NCBI GenBank assembly: GCA_040954595.2
Contig: CM082592.2
Span: forward strand, 3,658,001 to 3,722,000
Direction of reading: 5' to 3'
DNA length: 64,000 nucleotides
Origin: Balanoglossus misakiensis
Lineage: Eukaryota; Hemichordata
How positions within the stretch are numbered: position 1 is the first letter of the stretch; each line of letters starts with the position of its first letter. The position numbers and the translations under genes were made by a program. The notes under the pieces were generated by a model. It was not told where the DNA came from and did no database searches. It worked only from the letters and a program-made list of their open reading frames with translations. This document shows, piece after piece, positions 46,901 through 55,411 of this stretch.

Positions 46901-49900
46901 TTCTGTTGGGTCTCCTCATGTTTATCGTGTCTTGTTGACAGACTGGTGTTTTGCTCAGAAACAAGTCGTTCAAATTCTCTTGTCCGTTCCAACAGTTGTC
47001 CGTTGGTCTCAATCAATTTCCTTCTGTCTTCATTCAGATCCACGATATCGCGCTCGAGGTTTCGAATCAAATTAAAACTTTCATCATTGGAGCGTTCTAT
47101 ATCATCTTGCAATTTCTGTTTTATCGCCTCAATGTTGTCTAATGACTTTCTCATACTTTCAAGCTCGCGCTGTTTCGCTCTGTTTTCTTCTTGAGTACGT
47201 ACAATGCGTTTGGTCAACTCGCCATTTTCGTTTTCTGCAATTTCTAATTTTTGTTTGGCCATTTCCATAGCATATAGTGACTGTTTCATAGAGTCAAGCT
47301 CGCGCTGTTTCGCTCTGTTTTCTTCTTGGGTACGTACATTGCGTTTGGTCAACTCGCCATTTTCGTTTTCCGCAATTTCTAATTTTTGTTTGGCAATTTC
47401 CATAGCATATAGTGACTGTTTCATAGAGTCAACTTCTCGCTGTTTCGCCTCAACTAACGAATTTTGTTCTGTTTGTATACGTTCGATGTCCCGACTCAAC
47501 GTGTCTTTTTCGTTCTCTACAACCACCAGTTCCCTTTTTGCCGCCTCTACAGTTTCTAGTGACTGTTTCGCACTTTCGACCGCTCGCTGTTTCGCCAAAA
47601 CTAAAGTTTTGTTTTCTGCTTGGATACGTCCAATCTCTTCCACCAATTTGGCTGCCTCATTCTCTGCACATACTAATTTCCCTTTCATATCCTGCATGTT
47701 ACGCTTATCCGCTGTGATTAGTGCCTCGTTGTCCGCTTTAAGATGCTCAATGTCATTTTCTAAATTTTCTATACGCGCCAACAATGATTTTATTTTTTGT
47801 TTGGCGTCAGTTTGACTCGTTTGTTCAGTTTGACCGTCGTTGACCCCCTCCGATACACGAAGAGTTCTGCAATTTTCTTCAGATAGTTCCCCATTTACAG
47901 AAAGCCTACTGCCACTCTCTCGAGGTCGCGGCAATCTTATTGGTTCATAATAATCAGTAAGAGATTTCAAGTCATCCTCCAGTGTATCAGTTTCAGTACC
48001 GGATACAAGGGGTATGTCAAATATAGGATCCTCACCAACACTGGCGTTGCTGTTCGACGTATAGTGTATCAGTGACGGGGACATTGTTTGTGGTTTTGGA
48101 GTATGTAAGGTGTCGGGTGTATCGACTGGAATCTCAACAAGCGAAGGCCGGGACTGTTTAGGCGACGCATGTCTTGGAGGATGTAAGGTGTCGGGTGTAT
48201 CGACTGGAATCTCAACAAGCGAAGGCCGGGACTGTTTAGGCGACGCATGTCTTGGAGGATGTAAGGTGTCGGGTGTATCGACTGGCCTCTGAACAAGCGA
48301 AGACCGGGACTGTTTAGGCGACGAGTACAAGTCGTCGAGGCCACTCGACGTATCTTGAGGACAGACTGTCTGTAACAGTGAAGTAATGGTATCATCGAAA
48401 GGCGCGGTAGTTGAGGGCGCCGTTCGTGGTTTAGGGACAGGTAATGCCACCAGCGAGTCTGATGCAGGAGACGAAGTAGGCAACGATGATAGGTCTCTAT
48501 GCTTAGTAACCTTCGAATCTTCTCGCGAGTCCAATGGAAGAGTGGTGCGTGTTTCTTCGGGGATGGTAATCTGCAAGGGTGTGGACGCTGATACCGGTGG
48601 GAATACGACGCCGTCAGTTGTGGAGGTGTCGACAAGAGAGGAAAACTGCTCCCAATTGTCAATTTTCTCAAGGGGATGGTCGCCAGGGGTTTGCGCATTA
48701 GACGAAGATGTCGATTTGCGTGAGAGTGCGTCAGAACCATTTCCGTCCACTCGTGTTGGAACATTTTGTACTAATTCACTAACGTCTTCGCTGTGGATCA
48801 ATTCCTGTAAACCGGAATATCCGCCACTGTCTGCTTGATTTACATCTGATATAGCGGACGCCGTGTCTGAAGTATGTGTCATTTGTTCATCAGTGTCAAC
48901 TACACGTATCGGGTCACTTGACTGGTCGTCGTATTGTTCTGTCAGTTCTGATAGGGATGCCTGGCAAATTTCCCCGGCTGGTTCAACATTTACAATGTTT
49001 TCAGGATGATACTCATATTCGTCTCTGTATCTGTCCAAAGTATTGTCAGTCACTCTGTCGTCGAACCCTCGAGGTGAAGGGTCCGTTTCAAGCACATTCT
49101 CGTATTGACTATTTGAAAAGTCAACGTATCTTTGGTCATTGTCTGACAGAATGCCCGCATTGGCGCGTCCTGTCTTATATCTTCTATCCTCCGTAAACCT
49201 CGTGTCGCACAAAGCACCATATACAATGGCGACAAGATTACCCTCAGTGTGTCCACATTTTAGAGTCCCCTGTATATTATTACCAAAGAGTGTTGGTAAG
49301 TCATCTGTAGCATTATCTGCCAATAATTCTCTTAGGGCAGTTTGTTCTAAAGTACCACTTAAGACGTTATGTACATCTTTTTCGATTCGTATGAAACGTG
49401 CAAGACTCCTAAATAATTGATTAAAATTTATGTCCATGGACGTTTCTTTGTACTGAGCAAAAGTTGAATTAAGTGCCCGTGCAGCAGAATGCATGGCTAC
49501 TCTCAATTGTTCAAACAATGGAATATTTATTGAGTCTGGTGTACCTAAACACTCTGGAAAGGTTGATAGGAAGTGCGGCTTTGTCTGGTGATCGTCGAAT
49601 AAACCATTTATCAGGTCGAGCAGCTCGTTTCTATTCGTATGACTGTCGCTGGCAAGGTCCAAGATCGTTTCACAATTGGCGCACAAGTGACTCCACAGAT
49701 ATGGATATAAAGACAACACGCCCCAGACATTTGGAATTTCAGATAAGATTAATTGGAGTGTATGTTTTGACAGAATTATGTAAAACGTTGGCATTTGACT
49801 TTTGACATCCTGTTCGATATATTTAAAAAAATGATACATCGTACCCCTCTCATATTTCAAAAGCACACTGCACACATTCTCCAACCTATCCAAATCAACC

Positions 49901-50613
49901 TTTTCTATGCCTTCCACTACAAAGCTGTCCTCATTTTTAGCTAAATACCGATGTGCACCATAAGCGGTGTACGTGAAATTTTCGGATTTTACTCTGTGTG
50001 TGTGTTTGCTGGGGTTAGCGTCTGTTGATTTGGAATGGTAAGATGTGGTTCCTGGAAAACTCCGCATACAAGAGAAACATACGGCCTTGCGCGTCAACAC
50101 GCGACATATGGCATTTTTTTTTAAGTCGTACGCCACATACAAATTTTTTGTAGAGTCTTTTTGCAACAAGAAGCCACCTCCTAGGACCAACATGTAGACG
50201 AGCCTATTGAACGTGGATGGTGGCAGGCTGCACGTCGACTTTGACCTGACATCTTTGTATATTGTTAACAGACTTTTGTACAATCTAAGCAGTTCGACGC
50301 AACATGGCGTGTCGCCTATTTTACTCTCACGAACGGAGCACAATGTCTCGACGAATGCGTCGGTAAATCCACGTGCTAGAAATCTATTTTGGTCCGCAGC
50401 ATGGACTATGAAACCATCGTCAAACCCCGTTGAGATTATTCTATTTAACCTACACACGGGATTGGTGCTTGAAACCAGTTCGTCTTCTATCCTGTTAGTG
50501 GGTGTACACACCCTCTTGCCTATCTGGAGGTGACTTTGCCCATCTTCATCGTCTGAATGTGAACATTCACTCTCATTGGGCCGTTTTCGAGAAATCTCCT
50601 CTGGACATTCCAT
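43972..50613 (-). CDS. Giant coiled-coil tegument-like protein (2213 aa)
   Basis: The longest gene in the window. The ATG at 50613 (MECPEEISRKRP) is preferred; the frame extends to 50712 but that part is hydrophobic translation of two short ATGTTTTGTATTTGGG repeats. Residues about 1-450 look globular with Cys pairs; 550-930 are acidic, Ser/Thr/Pro-rich, including three copies of a 26-residue unit (SPKQSRPSLVEIPVDTPD...); about 940-2000 form an almost continuous coiled coil with heptads, containing a tandem 45-residue repeat; the last 170 residues are globular. Large tegument or inner-scaffold proteins in herpesviruses share this scale. No protease motif is seen in it; an OTU protease is encoded divergently next door. 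Coiled-coil motor-cargo functions are possible but unproven. Confidence 0.72.
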   Translation of the reverse strand: MECPEEISRKRPNESECSHSDDEDGQSHLQIGKRVCTPTNRIEDELVSSTNPVCRLNRIISTGFDDGFIVHAADQNRFLARGFTDAFVETLCSVRESKIGDTPCCVELLRLYKSLLTIYKDVRSKSTCSLPPSTFNRLVYMLVLGGGFLLQKDSTKNLYVAYDLKKNAICRVLTRKAVCFSCMRSFPGTTSYHSKSTDANPSKHTHRVKSENFTYTAYGAHRYLAKNEDSFVVEGIEKVDLDRLENVCSVLLKYERGTMYHFFKYIEQDVKSQMPTFYIILSKHTLQLILSEIPNVWGVLSLYPYLWSHLCANCETILDLASDSHTNRNELLDLINGLFDDHQTKPHFLSTFPECLGTPDSINIPLFEQLRVAMHSAARALNSTFAQYKETSMDINFNQLFRSLARFIRIEKDVHNVLSGTLEQTALRELLADNATDDLPTLFGNNIQGTLKCGHTEGNLVAIVYGALCDTRFTEDRRYKTGRANAGILSDNDQRYVDFSNSQYENVLETDPSPRGFDDRVTDNTLDRYRDEYEYHPENIVNVEPAGEICQASLSELTEQYDDQSSDPIRVVDTDEQMTHTSDTASAISDVNQADSGGYSGLQELIHSEDVSELVQNVPTRVDGNGSDALSRKSTSSSNAQTPGDHPLEKIDNWEQFSSLVDTSTTDGVVFPPVSASTPLQITIPEETRTTLPLDSREDSKVTKHRDLSSLPTSSPASDSLVALPVPKPRTAPSTTAPFDDTITSLLQTVCPQDTSSGLDDLYSSPKQSRSSLVQRPVDTPDTLHPPRHASPKQSRPSLVEIPVDTPDTLHPPRHASPKQSRPSLVEIPVDTPDTLHTPKPQTMSPSLIHYTSNSNASVGEDPIFDIPLVSGTETDTLEDDLKSLTDYYEPIRLPRPRESGSRLSVNGELSEENCRTLRVSEGVNDGQTEQTSQTDAKQKIKSLLARIENLENDIEHLKADNEALITADKRNMQDMKGKLVCAENEAAKLVEEIGRIQAENKTLVLAKQRAVESAKQSLETVEAAKRELVVVENEKDTLSRDIERIQTEQNSLVEAKQREVDSMKQSLYAMEIAKQKLEIAENENGELTKRNVRTQEENRAKQRELDSMKQSLYAMEMAKQKLEIAENENGELTKRIVRTQEENRAKQRELESMRKSLDNIEAIKQKLQDDIERSNDESFNLIRNLERDIVDLNEDRRKLIETNGQLLERTREFERLVSEQNTSLSTRHDKHEETQQKLSDALKEIDALKDQLATATSKMNTIDSDLTDTSQHVKRVSSENAFTKELLHKEQAANEQLNHQIRRLETKLSALVSEKNQLQGDLNAQKVQHDTTRSNLKQDNERLQTELTDTRSVVDSLEHKLEIRENLLGERQSDIRKFETELEDVRLSLQHANETNSKQKEAEEKLQAQVTRLNIDCSKLRTEVFVSNKNAQAKIYQLSVENEQLQSNGRGKQSGSIDGETNRYMGEAKRLKAELHEKVMEYNQMRAEISKRTEQENAIREENDYLNKKIERFVHEKAVSEQNNQRQREKLQELNSQSLSDNKSLREFKEKESKTRREIDTLEMKVRQSVDTRNALKQQLDEANAEVDDLREEIETLKSDNQDMKAKAESTADITYKQIAQLRIERDMYQRDRDQLEDKVVVANEHVDALSKQHRQTETNNRQLRMDLESLRRQFDDTNSRFRNLRQENIQISRELGDKNTEITSTVKSNELQQKENAGLVSENEALRNKLLEQVELVARNNEDKIMQQREFEQKLNEIQLRLDDAIGDLNDWKRKANDLNDENSEFRTKLHSLETSFIQAEQRDSLNTRAFRDESRIGQGQDSDLSDSQSQAGSPEYYIARDRRMQEIASDKRLLENKVKVMEKSHTSQIAELRRHFENEIREQQKIIETRDKSLRELENAKGILGVRAIDSQASRIDPSGSQTSNIEQTVCLEVSSEHDLESLVNSLRKENKAIRQLSAERAAEIDRLKKAHDGCDKHEVTVRDLSRQLRESQDIVRYLQTQRDALKEAHRLRSKGVTIDAPCRDNYVDLAINGRPFVSFVSSAYRRLPSYTDSLFKNIMTDFFDPQPSFSVMLEEARQFMCYRDDNGHRDSELNKFSRVAAMCRGHATTKVATFYPVVIPHDPNTSTPTMFRLILLLGKTRNVKFVDRHDAMIPLCFVSTNEHLIDFTKGSAKYIVVTKSKRNLTTLVPYVKSMLSHNFDQNLNQITVK
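47195..47440 (-). repeat. Tandem 135-nt repeat inside the coiled-coil gene
   Basis: Two adjacent copies encode a 45-residue block starting R-A-K-Q-R-E-L and including AKQKLEIAENENGELTKR, differing at a few bases. The unit is a multiple of the heptad-compatible coiled coil, so duplication lengthens the rod in frame. Confidence 0.75.
48105..48325 (-). repeat. 78-bp tandem repeat (about three copies) inside the coiled-coil gene
   Basis: Each unit encodes 26 residues with S-P-K-Q-S-R-x-S-L-V and PVDTPDTLHPPRHA; the outer copies have diverged. A Pro/Ser-rich linker likely exposed and phosphorylated. Confidence 0.85.
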
Positions 50614-50713
50614 TAAAGGTTCAAATGTTAATGCCCAAATACAAAACATAATTGCCCAAATACAAAACATTAGTATTAAGGTTTTATTATTATCAAATCT
50701 AGGTGACCACATT

Positions 50714-51985
50714 ATGTGGACGAGGAGGCGGGCGAAATGGCGAGAGTTGATGGAAGAGAAATATCGAGTAAGGTGCGCGCGTCTGACTAGCCGAATCGGT
50801 ATTACCTCCAGAACTGCTACGCACTATAACTTTCCCGCGGTAACTCGTCGCACTTCGAGATTAACACCCGTTCAAGATGCATATGTACAGACCAGGGATG
50901 TAGAAGTGACGCCGGCCTTACCTCCCCTGGGAACAGATGTTGGCGTATCAGCAGGGCACACCATTACGGACGGTTTGATACGAGACTCCACCCCACAAAC
51001 CCATACACAATCGGACAGGCGATTACAACAAGCATCACCTGTTTCTACCACTAGGGTGCAAGACAGGTGTTCGCACTTGACCAGTACACCAACTTCAGAA
51101 ACTAATTCGATTACGATACCGGAGAGCAATGATGGGATACATGTCGTTTATTCACAATTTGCCAATGCACAGGTACCCGACCAGGCCGAGAGAATTAACA
51201 AAACTGCGCTTGGTGTTATGGATAGTTCAATACACACCCCAAATCAACAATCAGTCAGAACATGGACGAGGCATCCGCCAACAAACCAGACAGATCGTTC
51301 CATTGCATCGTCAACGTCACCAGTAGACAATCATACAATAAATGAAGGGAGTCTCCCGCGGACGCCACCCAGACATAAGAATTCGGGTAAATCAAAACAA
51401 AAGACCAAAATCGGAATTGTTGGTAAAAAAAGAAATAATAAGAAAATAATATATGATAATCACGGCAACCAATATTTGCTATTGCAAGTCAGTGGGGTTG
51501 CCGACGCCTGTTTTTATCGATGCTGCGTTATTGCATCTGATACAACACTCCTACAAAAGTACCTATCCGGTCATATCCAACCTCATCATTTAGAAGATAC
51601 GGTGGAGACTGGTGTGCCGAACCTAAGAATAAAAATGGCCAATCACATGGACGGTTGGCCCAGCGATCGAATTTTGCCAGAATTCGGAGTCGACATTTTG
51701 CGAGAGGGCGGGTTTCGTTCACTCGCTGACAGGTCCGAAAGTCTCAGAGGGACGTATCCACACTGCGCTTCTACCATCGAGATCATGTGCGCCAGTGAAG
51801 TGTTAAATAGACCTATTCGGTTGTTCCAGAAGTCACTTAACGATGAAGATGCTGTGGTTGAATGTCTGAATACCTGCAGCCGCCTTCCTAATGAGAGTGG
51901 TTGTGCCACTCCAATAAATATCCTGTACCGTTACTTTGGACCTGATGATCCAGGCAATCATTTCGACTTACTAATCAAGCAATAA
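50714..51985 (+). CDS. OTU-family cysteine protease (deubiquitinase), 423 aa
   Basis: The C-terminal half holds an OTU domain: VSGVADACFYRCC (about residues 256-268) supplies the Asp-x-x-Cys catalytic motif (Cys near 264), and GNHFDLLIK at the extreme C-terminus supplies the catalytic His. The preceding 230 residues are low-complexity, Ser/Thr/Pro-rich, and end with a basic KSKQKTKIGIVGKKRNN patch. OTU enzymes cleave ubiquitin chains. Start at 50714 is the first ATG in the intergenic space shared with the divergent giant gene. In known herpesviruses deubiquitinase activity resides in the large tegument protein; here a separate OTU gene lies next to it. An innate-signalling target is inference. 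Confidence 0.8.
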   Translation: MWTRRRAKWRELMEEKYRVRCARLTSRIGITSRTATHYNFPAVTRRTSRLTPVQDAYVQTRDVEVTPALPPLGTDVGVSAGHTITDGLIRDSTPQTHTQSDRRLQQASPVSTTRVQDRCSHLTSTPTSETNSITIPESNDGIHVVYSQFANAQVPDQAERINKTALGVMDSSIHTPNQQSVRTWTRHPPTNQTDRSIASSTSPVDNHTINEGSLPRTPPRHKNSGKSKQKTKIGIVGKKRNNKKIIYDNHGNQYLLLQVSGVADACFYRCCVIASDTTLLQKYLSGHIQPHHLEDTVETGVPNLRIKMANHMDGWPSDRILPEFGVDILREGGFRSLADRSESLRGTYPHCASTIEIMCASEVLNRPIRLFQKSLNDEDAVVECLNTCSRLPNESGCATPINILYRYFGPDDPGNHFDLLIKQ

Positions 51986-52309
51986 ACCACTTAATACAGT
52001 GTTGTAATTTTATTATATTTTCATGAGGTATTGATGTATATGGGATTTTATAATTTAATGCACAAGCAGATCCAATAAAGAATTACAGCATAGTTCTAAC
52101 GCTTGTTGTGTATATTGGATTTATACACCTCACCGACTTCATCATATCAACACAACTGTGTTGTAATAAGAACTACACACATATTATAAATCATGACACA
52201 TATAACTCCATTTTATGTGCGTGTGTATGTCCAACGCAGCGAGCCATCGTTTTGAGAAGTACACTTTATTTGTAAACTCAATTCATTGAAACCACAGACA
52301 TTCCAATAA
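51986..52309. other. Convergent non-coding region
   Basis: AATAAA at 52074-52079 serves the OTU gene; the rest is AT-rich with no frame of note. It is shared as 3' flank with the leftward spliced gene ending at 52310. Confidence 0.5.
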
Positions 52310-53153
52310 CTACAGTGCTGAAGTACAATATGCCCAAAAACTATTGAACATGCCTGAGATGTCACTATTGAAGCATGCCTGGGTATGATATGAGACATCA
52401 TTGAGCTCTTGGACCAAACTCTCCATCATCTCACTCAGGTCCGCGGAAACATACTCCAAATGTTGACGTATGTCCATTTCCGAGCTATGATAATCACTGC
52501 GCACGGGTACGCAATAATTGCGCCTGAGACCATCTAATAACGCAATAACTGCGAAACACATCTTTTCACGGTGTGTGCTCTGGATCGCGTGCTTCCTGTG
52601 ATGATCATTGACAACTCTGTACATTTCGATTAAGAGTGGGCGGAACAGGGACTTGTACACCTCTTCCATCTCTCCAGTATCCATATACATGGCACAATAA
52701 TCATCTATTTGTTCTAAAACACCTTGGTTGATAGCACTCTGTTGAATTGCGTCTAGTTGCTCTAAGTCTGGAAGGTTGCAATCTCGCAAAAGTCTGTCCC
52801 ATGGTACAAAACTTGACGTACAACCATTGACATCCACGCGCCATATGTCGCCAACTGCAACGAGAGCAAGCGATATACAGTGAAACCGACCACAGGTGAC
52901 AAAATATCACGAACGAGATGAGTTTGTGTCAGCGAGAACATGCATTCAACTACTTACGAAATTGGTAGATTTTTCCATCTGATGCACAGATGCGCGACTT
53001 TTCTAGTAAATCGTCCAGTGATATACATTCAGCTGTATATACTGTCTTCACACGCATATGTAGCTCCCCTATTCGGGCAAGGGCATCAGTCGTTGTGATG
53101 TTATCGCTCTGAGTGTACCCGTATTCGCAGACGCCATTCGAGTCGAAGTCCAT
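52310..53153 (-). CDS. Spliced gene of unknown function (two exons, 246 aa)
   Basis: Exon 1 is 53153-52958, ending at a consensus GTAAGT donor; exon 2 is 52854-52310, after an acceptor CTCTCGTTGCAG. The 103-nt intron removes a stop and the joined length is 741 nt, divisible by three. The product is acidic and helical, with Cys residues near the C-terminus; no family recognised. TATAAATA (53269-53276) lies 120 nt upstream. Just before the start, a five-codon upstream frame ends so that its TGA overlaps the ATG (TGATGG), a layout that could allow reinitiation. The small intron is like those of the histone-fold and DUF4419 genes, suggesting this right part of the window keeps host-type introns. 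Confidence 0.62.
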
Positions 53154-53489
53154 CAGCGTTTCATCTCCATTAGTTTGCCAACTGAAAGCGAGCTTGTATC
53201 TCCTTGCTATTCAGTGTCTGTCCTGGTGAATACTGCGATGACCACTTGCATTAGTCGTACTGACATAATCTATTTATAAGAACCACATCGCATGCATATA
53301 AAACATATCACATAGCGCCAAATACTATGCTGTCAGTGTTAGTCGAGTGGACCTCGGATTTAATTGACGTGTCATCTGTGATATCACTATTTCGGGGAGT
53401 GAACATTAATTGTGTCACCGTCTTGTAATCTTGGATGTCACCGTTTCACTTGGTGTATAATTACCTTGTGTCAGTTTATTGTAAATAAG
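53154..53489. other. Divergent promoter region
   Basis: Holds the minus-strand TATAAATA of the spliced gene (53269-53276) and a plus-strand TATAATT at 53456 for the following gene. No coding signal. Confidence 0.45.
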
Positions 53490-54839
53490 ATGAACTGTCG
53501 TAATTCAGGAATCGATGTCCAAGGGCTGATAACTACAGCACCGGCGTTAGTATCCACAATGCTTGACAAACGTATCTCTTTGGAGTACACTACCAGCAAT
53601 GGCTCAAGTAACGTTATTATTGTCGATGAAGCCAGACTGGAAAAAATGTCACCCCCTTTGTTCGCTCAAACTTCATGGCCCCACGGACACTCGTGTAAAA
53701 AGGCCAAAGTCACCACTGCAATTGCCCCAGATGGAGAGAGAGTACGATCGCTTATGTTGGCACCTAGTACTTACATAAGCCAAGATTATGTCGATCACTT
53801 TGGACATTTAATGGACTTCATCTCTGAATCAAAGGTTGGCCTGCGCTTATCCGACATACATTGGGGTTGCATTCAACTCGCTGACTTTCTGCAGGTCACG
53901 TATTATTTAGAACATGTCCTAAAAACTATGGATCGCTTGTTGTTTGTATCACCGGGCGAAAAAACAAATTCATTTTATGGAGCCCTTGGAGACATATTAG
54001 TGGCTATCGAAAGATTATCACTGAATGATATTCCCTATTTTGTCGAACTGCGAGATTCGGTGGGTGATGAGCTGTTTGCCGGATGTCGTTGGCGACGCAT
54101 GTGCTCGTGCAATAGCCTGTTGGAGAACACGGGGTTCAACGGGCTCCCCTTTCAGCTTCACGTACACACTCCCTTTAATGAAGAAACATTTTGGCGTCGC
54201 CTTGAAAACTGTAGAGCTATACGGGCAATTGACCATCAGTCTTCAGACTCTCTTGACACGAGGTTGACGCCTGCGTTGCGTTTTCTCTCGTCGCACAACG
54301 ACCGTAGATTGGCATTTGACATGCTCGTCCACTTTGTCTTAGCTAAACAGGCCTCCATGGACGATTATGCGACACTATGTGAAATCATGTGTAATTTGTG
54401 CGCAAAGGAGAGGCGAAAGGATGTCGCATTACGCAGACTTCGTATCATCGAGCGCATGTTTAACTACAAATTTCGATTTTACCAGAAAGAGACAGCAGCC
54501 GTGGTCGACGTTATTTCTACTATGCTCACTGAAGTGTCACGTGCATACGACGCACGAACGGGCGATACTCAAACAAAGTGCCACAACTGCGCTACCTCTT
54601 TCGATAAGGCTGTCGTCACCCCTTCCAAGTGTAAAGTCTGTGACACAATGACATGCGAACTATGTAAAGACCGATGTATGTTGTGTAAGCAGGAAACTTG
54701 TCTCCCTTGTGGCAAGTTTGTTGCCTTCAAGACGGAGAGAGGGGATGCATTCTATTCCGAGTATAACGTGTCACCCGCATTCCGTAGTAGTTATCCAGCG
54801 TTCTGCATTGACTGCGCCTTGAACAAATATGAACAATGA
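53490..54839 (+). CDS. BTB-like, Cys-rich C-terminal protein, paralogue 2 (449 aa)
   Basis: Same architecture as the gene at 38543: an N-terminal beta/helical region with WGCIQLADFLQVTYYLEHVLKTM in the position of WSRLTAVLRLVDHYKVTPYLD, a helical middle, and a C-terminal block of Cys pairs (KCHNC ... KCKVCDTMTCELC ... CMLCKQETCLPC ... CIDC) that match the paralogue pair for pair. The extreme C-terminus is also alike (C-x-D-C, short tail). Sequence identity is low, so the duplication is old. Start at 53490 is the first ATG. Possible zinc-binding ubiquitin adaptor; function unknown. Confidence 0.62.
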   Translation: MNCRNSGIDVQGLITTAPALVSTMLDKRISLEYTTSNGSSNVIIVDEARLEKMSPPLFAQTSWPHGHSCKKAKVTTAIAPDGERVRSLMLAPSTYISQDYVDHFGHLMDFISESKVGLRLSDIHWGCIQLADFLQVTYYLEHVLKTMDRLLFVSPGEKTNSFYGALGDILVAIERLSLNDIPYFVELRDSVGDELFAGCRWRRMCSCNSLLENTGFNGLPFQLHVHTPFNEETFWRRLENCRAIRAIDHQSSDSLDTRLTPALRFLSSHNDRRLAFDMLVHFVLAKQASMDDYATLCEIMCNLCAKERRKDVALRRLRIIERMFNYKFRFYQKETAAVVDVISTMLTEVSRAYDARTGDTQTKCHNCATSFDKAVVTPSKCKVCDTMTCELCKDRCMLCKQETCLPCGKFVAFKTERGDAFYSEYNVSPAFRSSYPAFCIDCALNKYEQ

Positions 54840-54974
54840 AAAGATGACACATGTATCGAGGGTAAACCCACAGACTGGAATGTCTCACCTGCGTCCCATA
54901 CGCATTTTTGTCGTATGTTTTGTAAGAAGACAGACAGTGTATATTTTGTACTTGACGTTTATTTATCACCTTTT

Positions 54975-55400
54975 GTTACATTAAAAAATAACATAATTGT
55001 ATCGGCAGTATTAACGTCGTCTTGTTTTTTATTGTATGCGGGGGGGGGGGGTGGTACAACCAAACCACACAGTTTAAAATCCATATCAATTGTAAGACAA
55101 CCAGTGTAAATTTTGTACGCTACATTCATTGATCAATATTTGTTGAACAACAAAAAATAACATAATTGTATTGTCTGTCTTATAGTCGCTTTGTTTTCTA
55201 TTGTATGTGAAGGGGGGGGGGTACAACCAGACCACACAGTTTAAAATCCATATCAAGTGTAAGACAACCAGTGTAAATTTTGTACGCTACATTCATTGAT
55301 CAATATTTGTTGCATTAAAAAAAGATAACATAATTGTATTGGCTGTCTTAACGTCGTTTTTTTCTGTATTTTACGCGAAGGGGGGGGGGGAGGCACAGCC
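54975..55400. repeat. Two and a half tandem copies of an approximately 165-bp unit with poly-G tracts
   Basis: Units share AAATAACATAATTGTAT, a 9-11 base G run (about 55040-55050, 55212-55220, 55381-55390), ACAACCA-ACCACACAG, and GTACGCTACATTCATTGATCAATATTTGTTG. It fills the gap between the 53490 gene and the ribonucleotide reductase stop. G runs of this length can stall polymerases or form quadruplexes. No coding potential. Confidence 0.85.
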
Positions 55401-55411
55401 AAACTCTATAG

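Noticed and set aside
45809-47815. Several Ser/Leu/Phe-rich plus-strand frames opposite the giant gene
   Set aside because: They mirror the coiled-coil coding strand; composition (Ser, Cys, Phe rich) is what the complement of Glu/Lys/Gln heptads produces.
48069-48764. Arg/Leu-rich minus-strand frame with repeats
   Set aside because: Alternate phase of the Pro/Ser repeat region of the giant gene.
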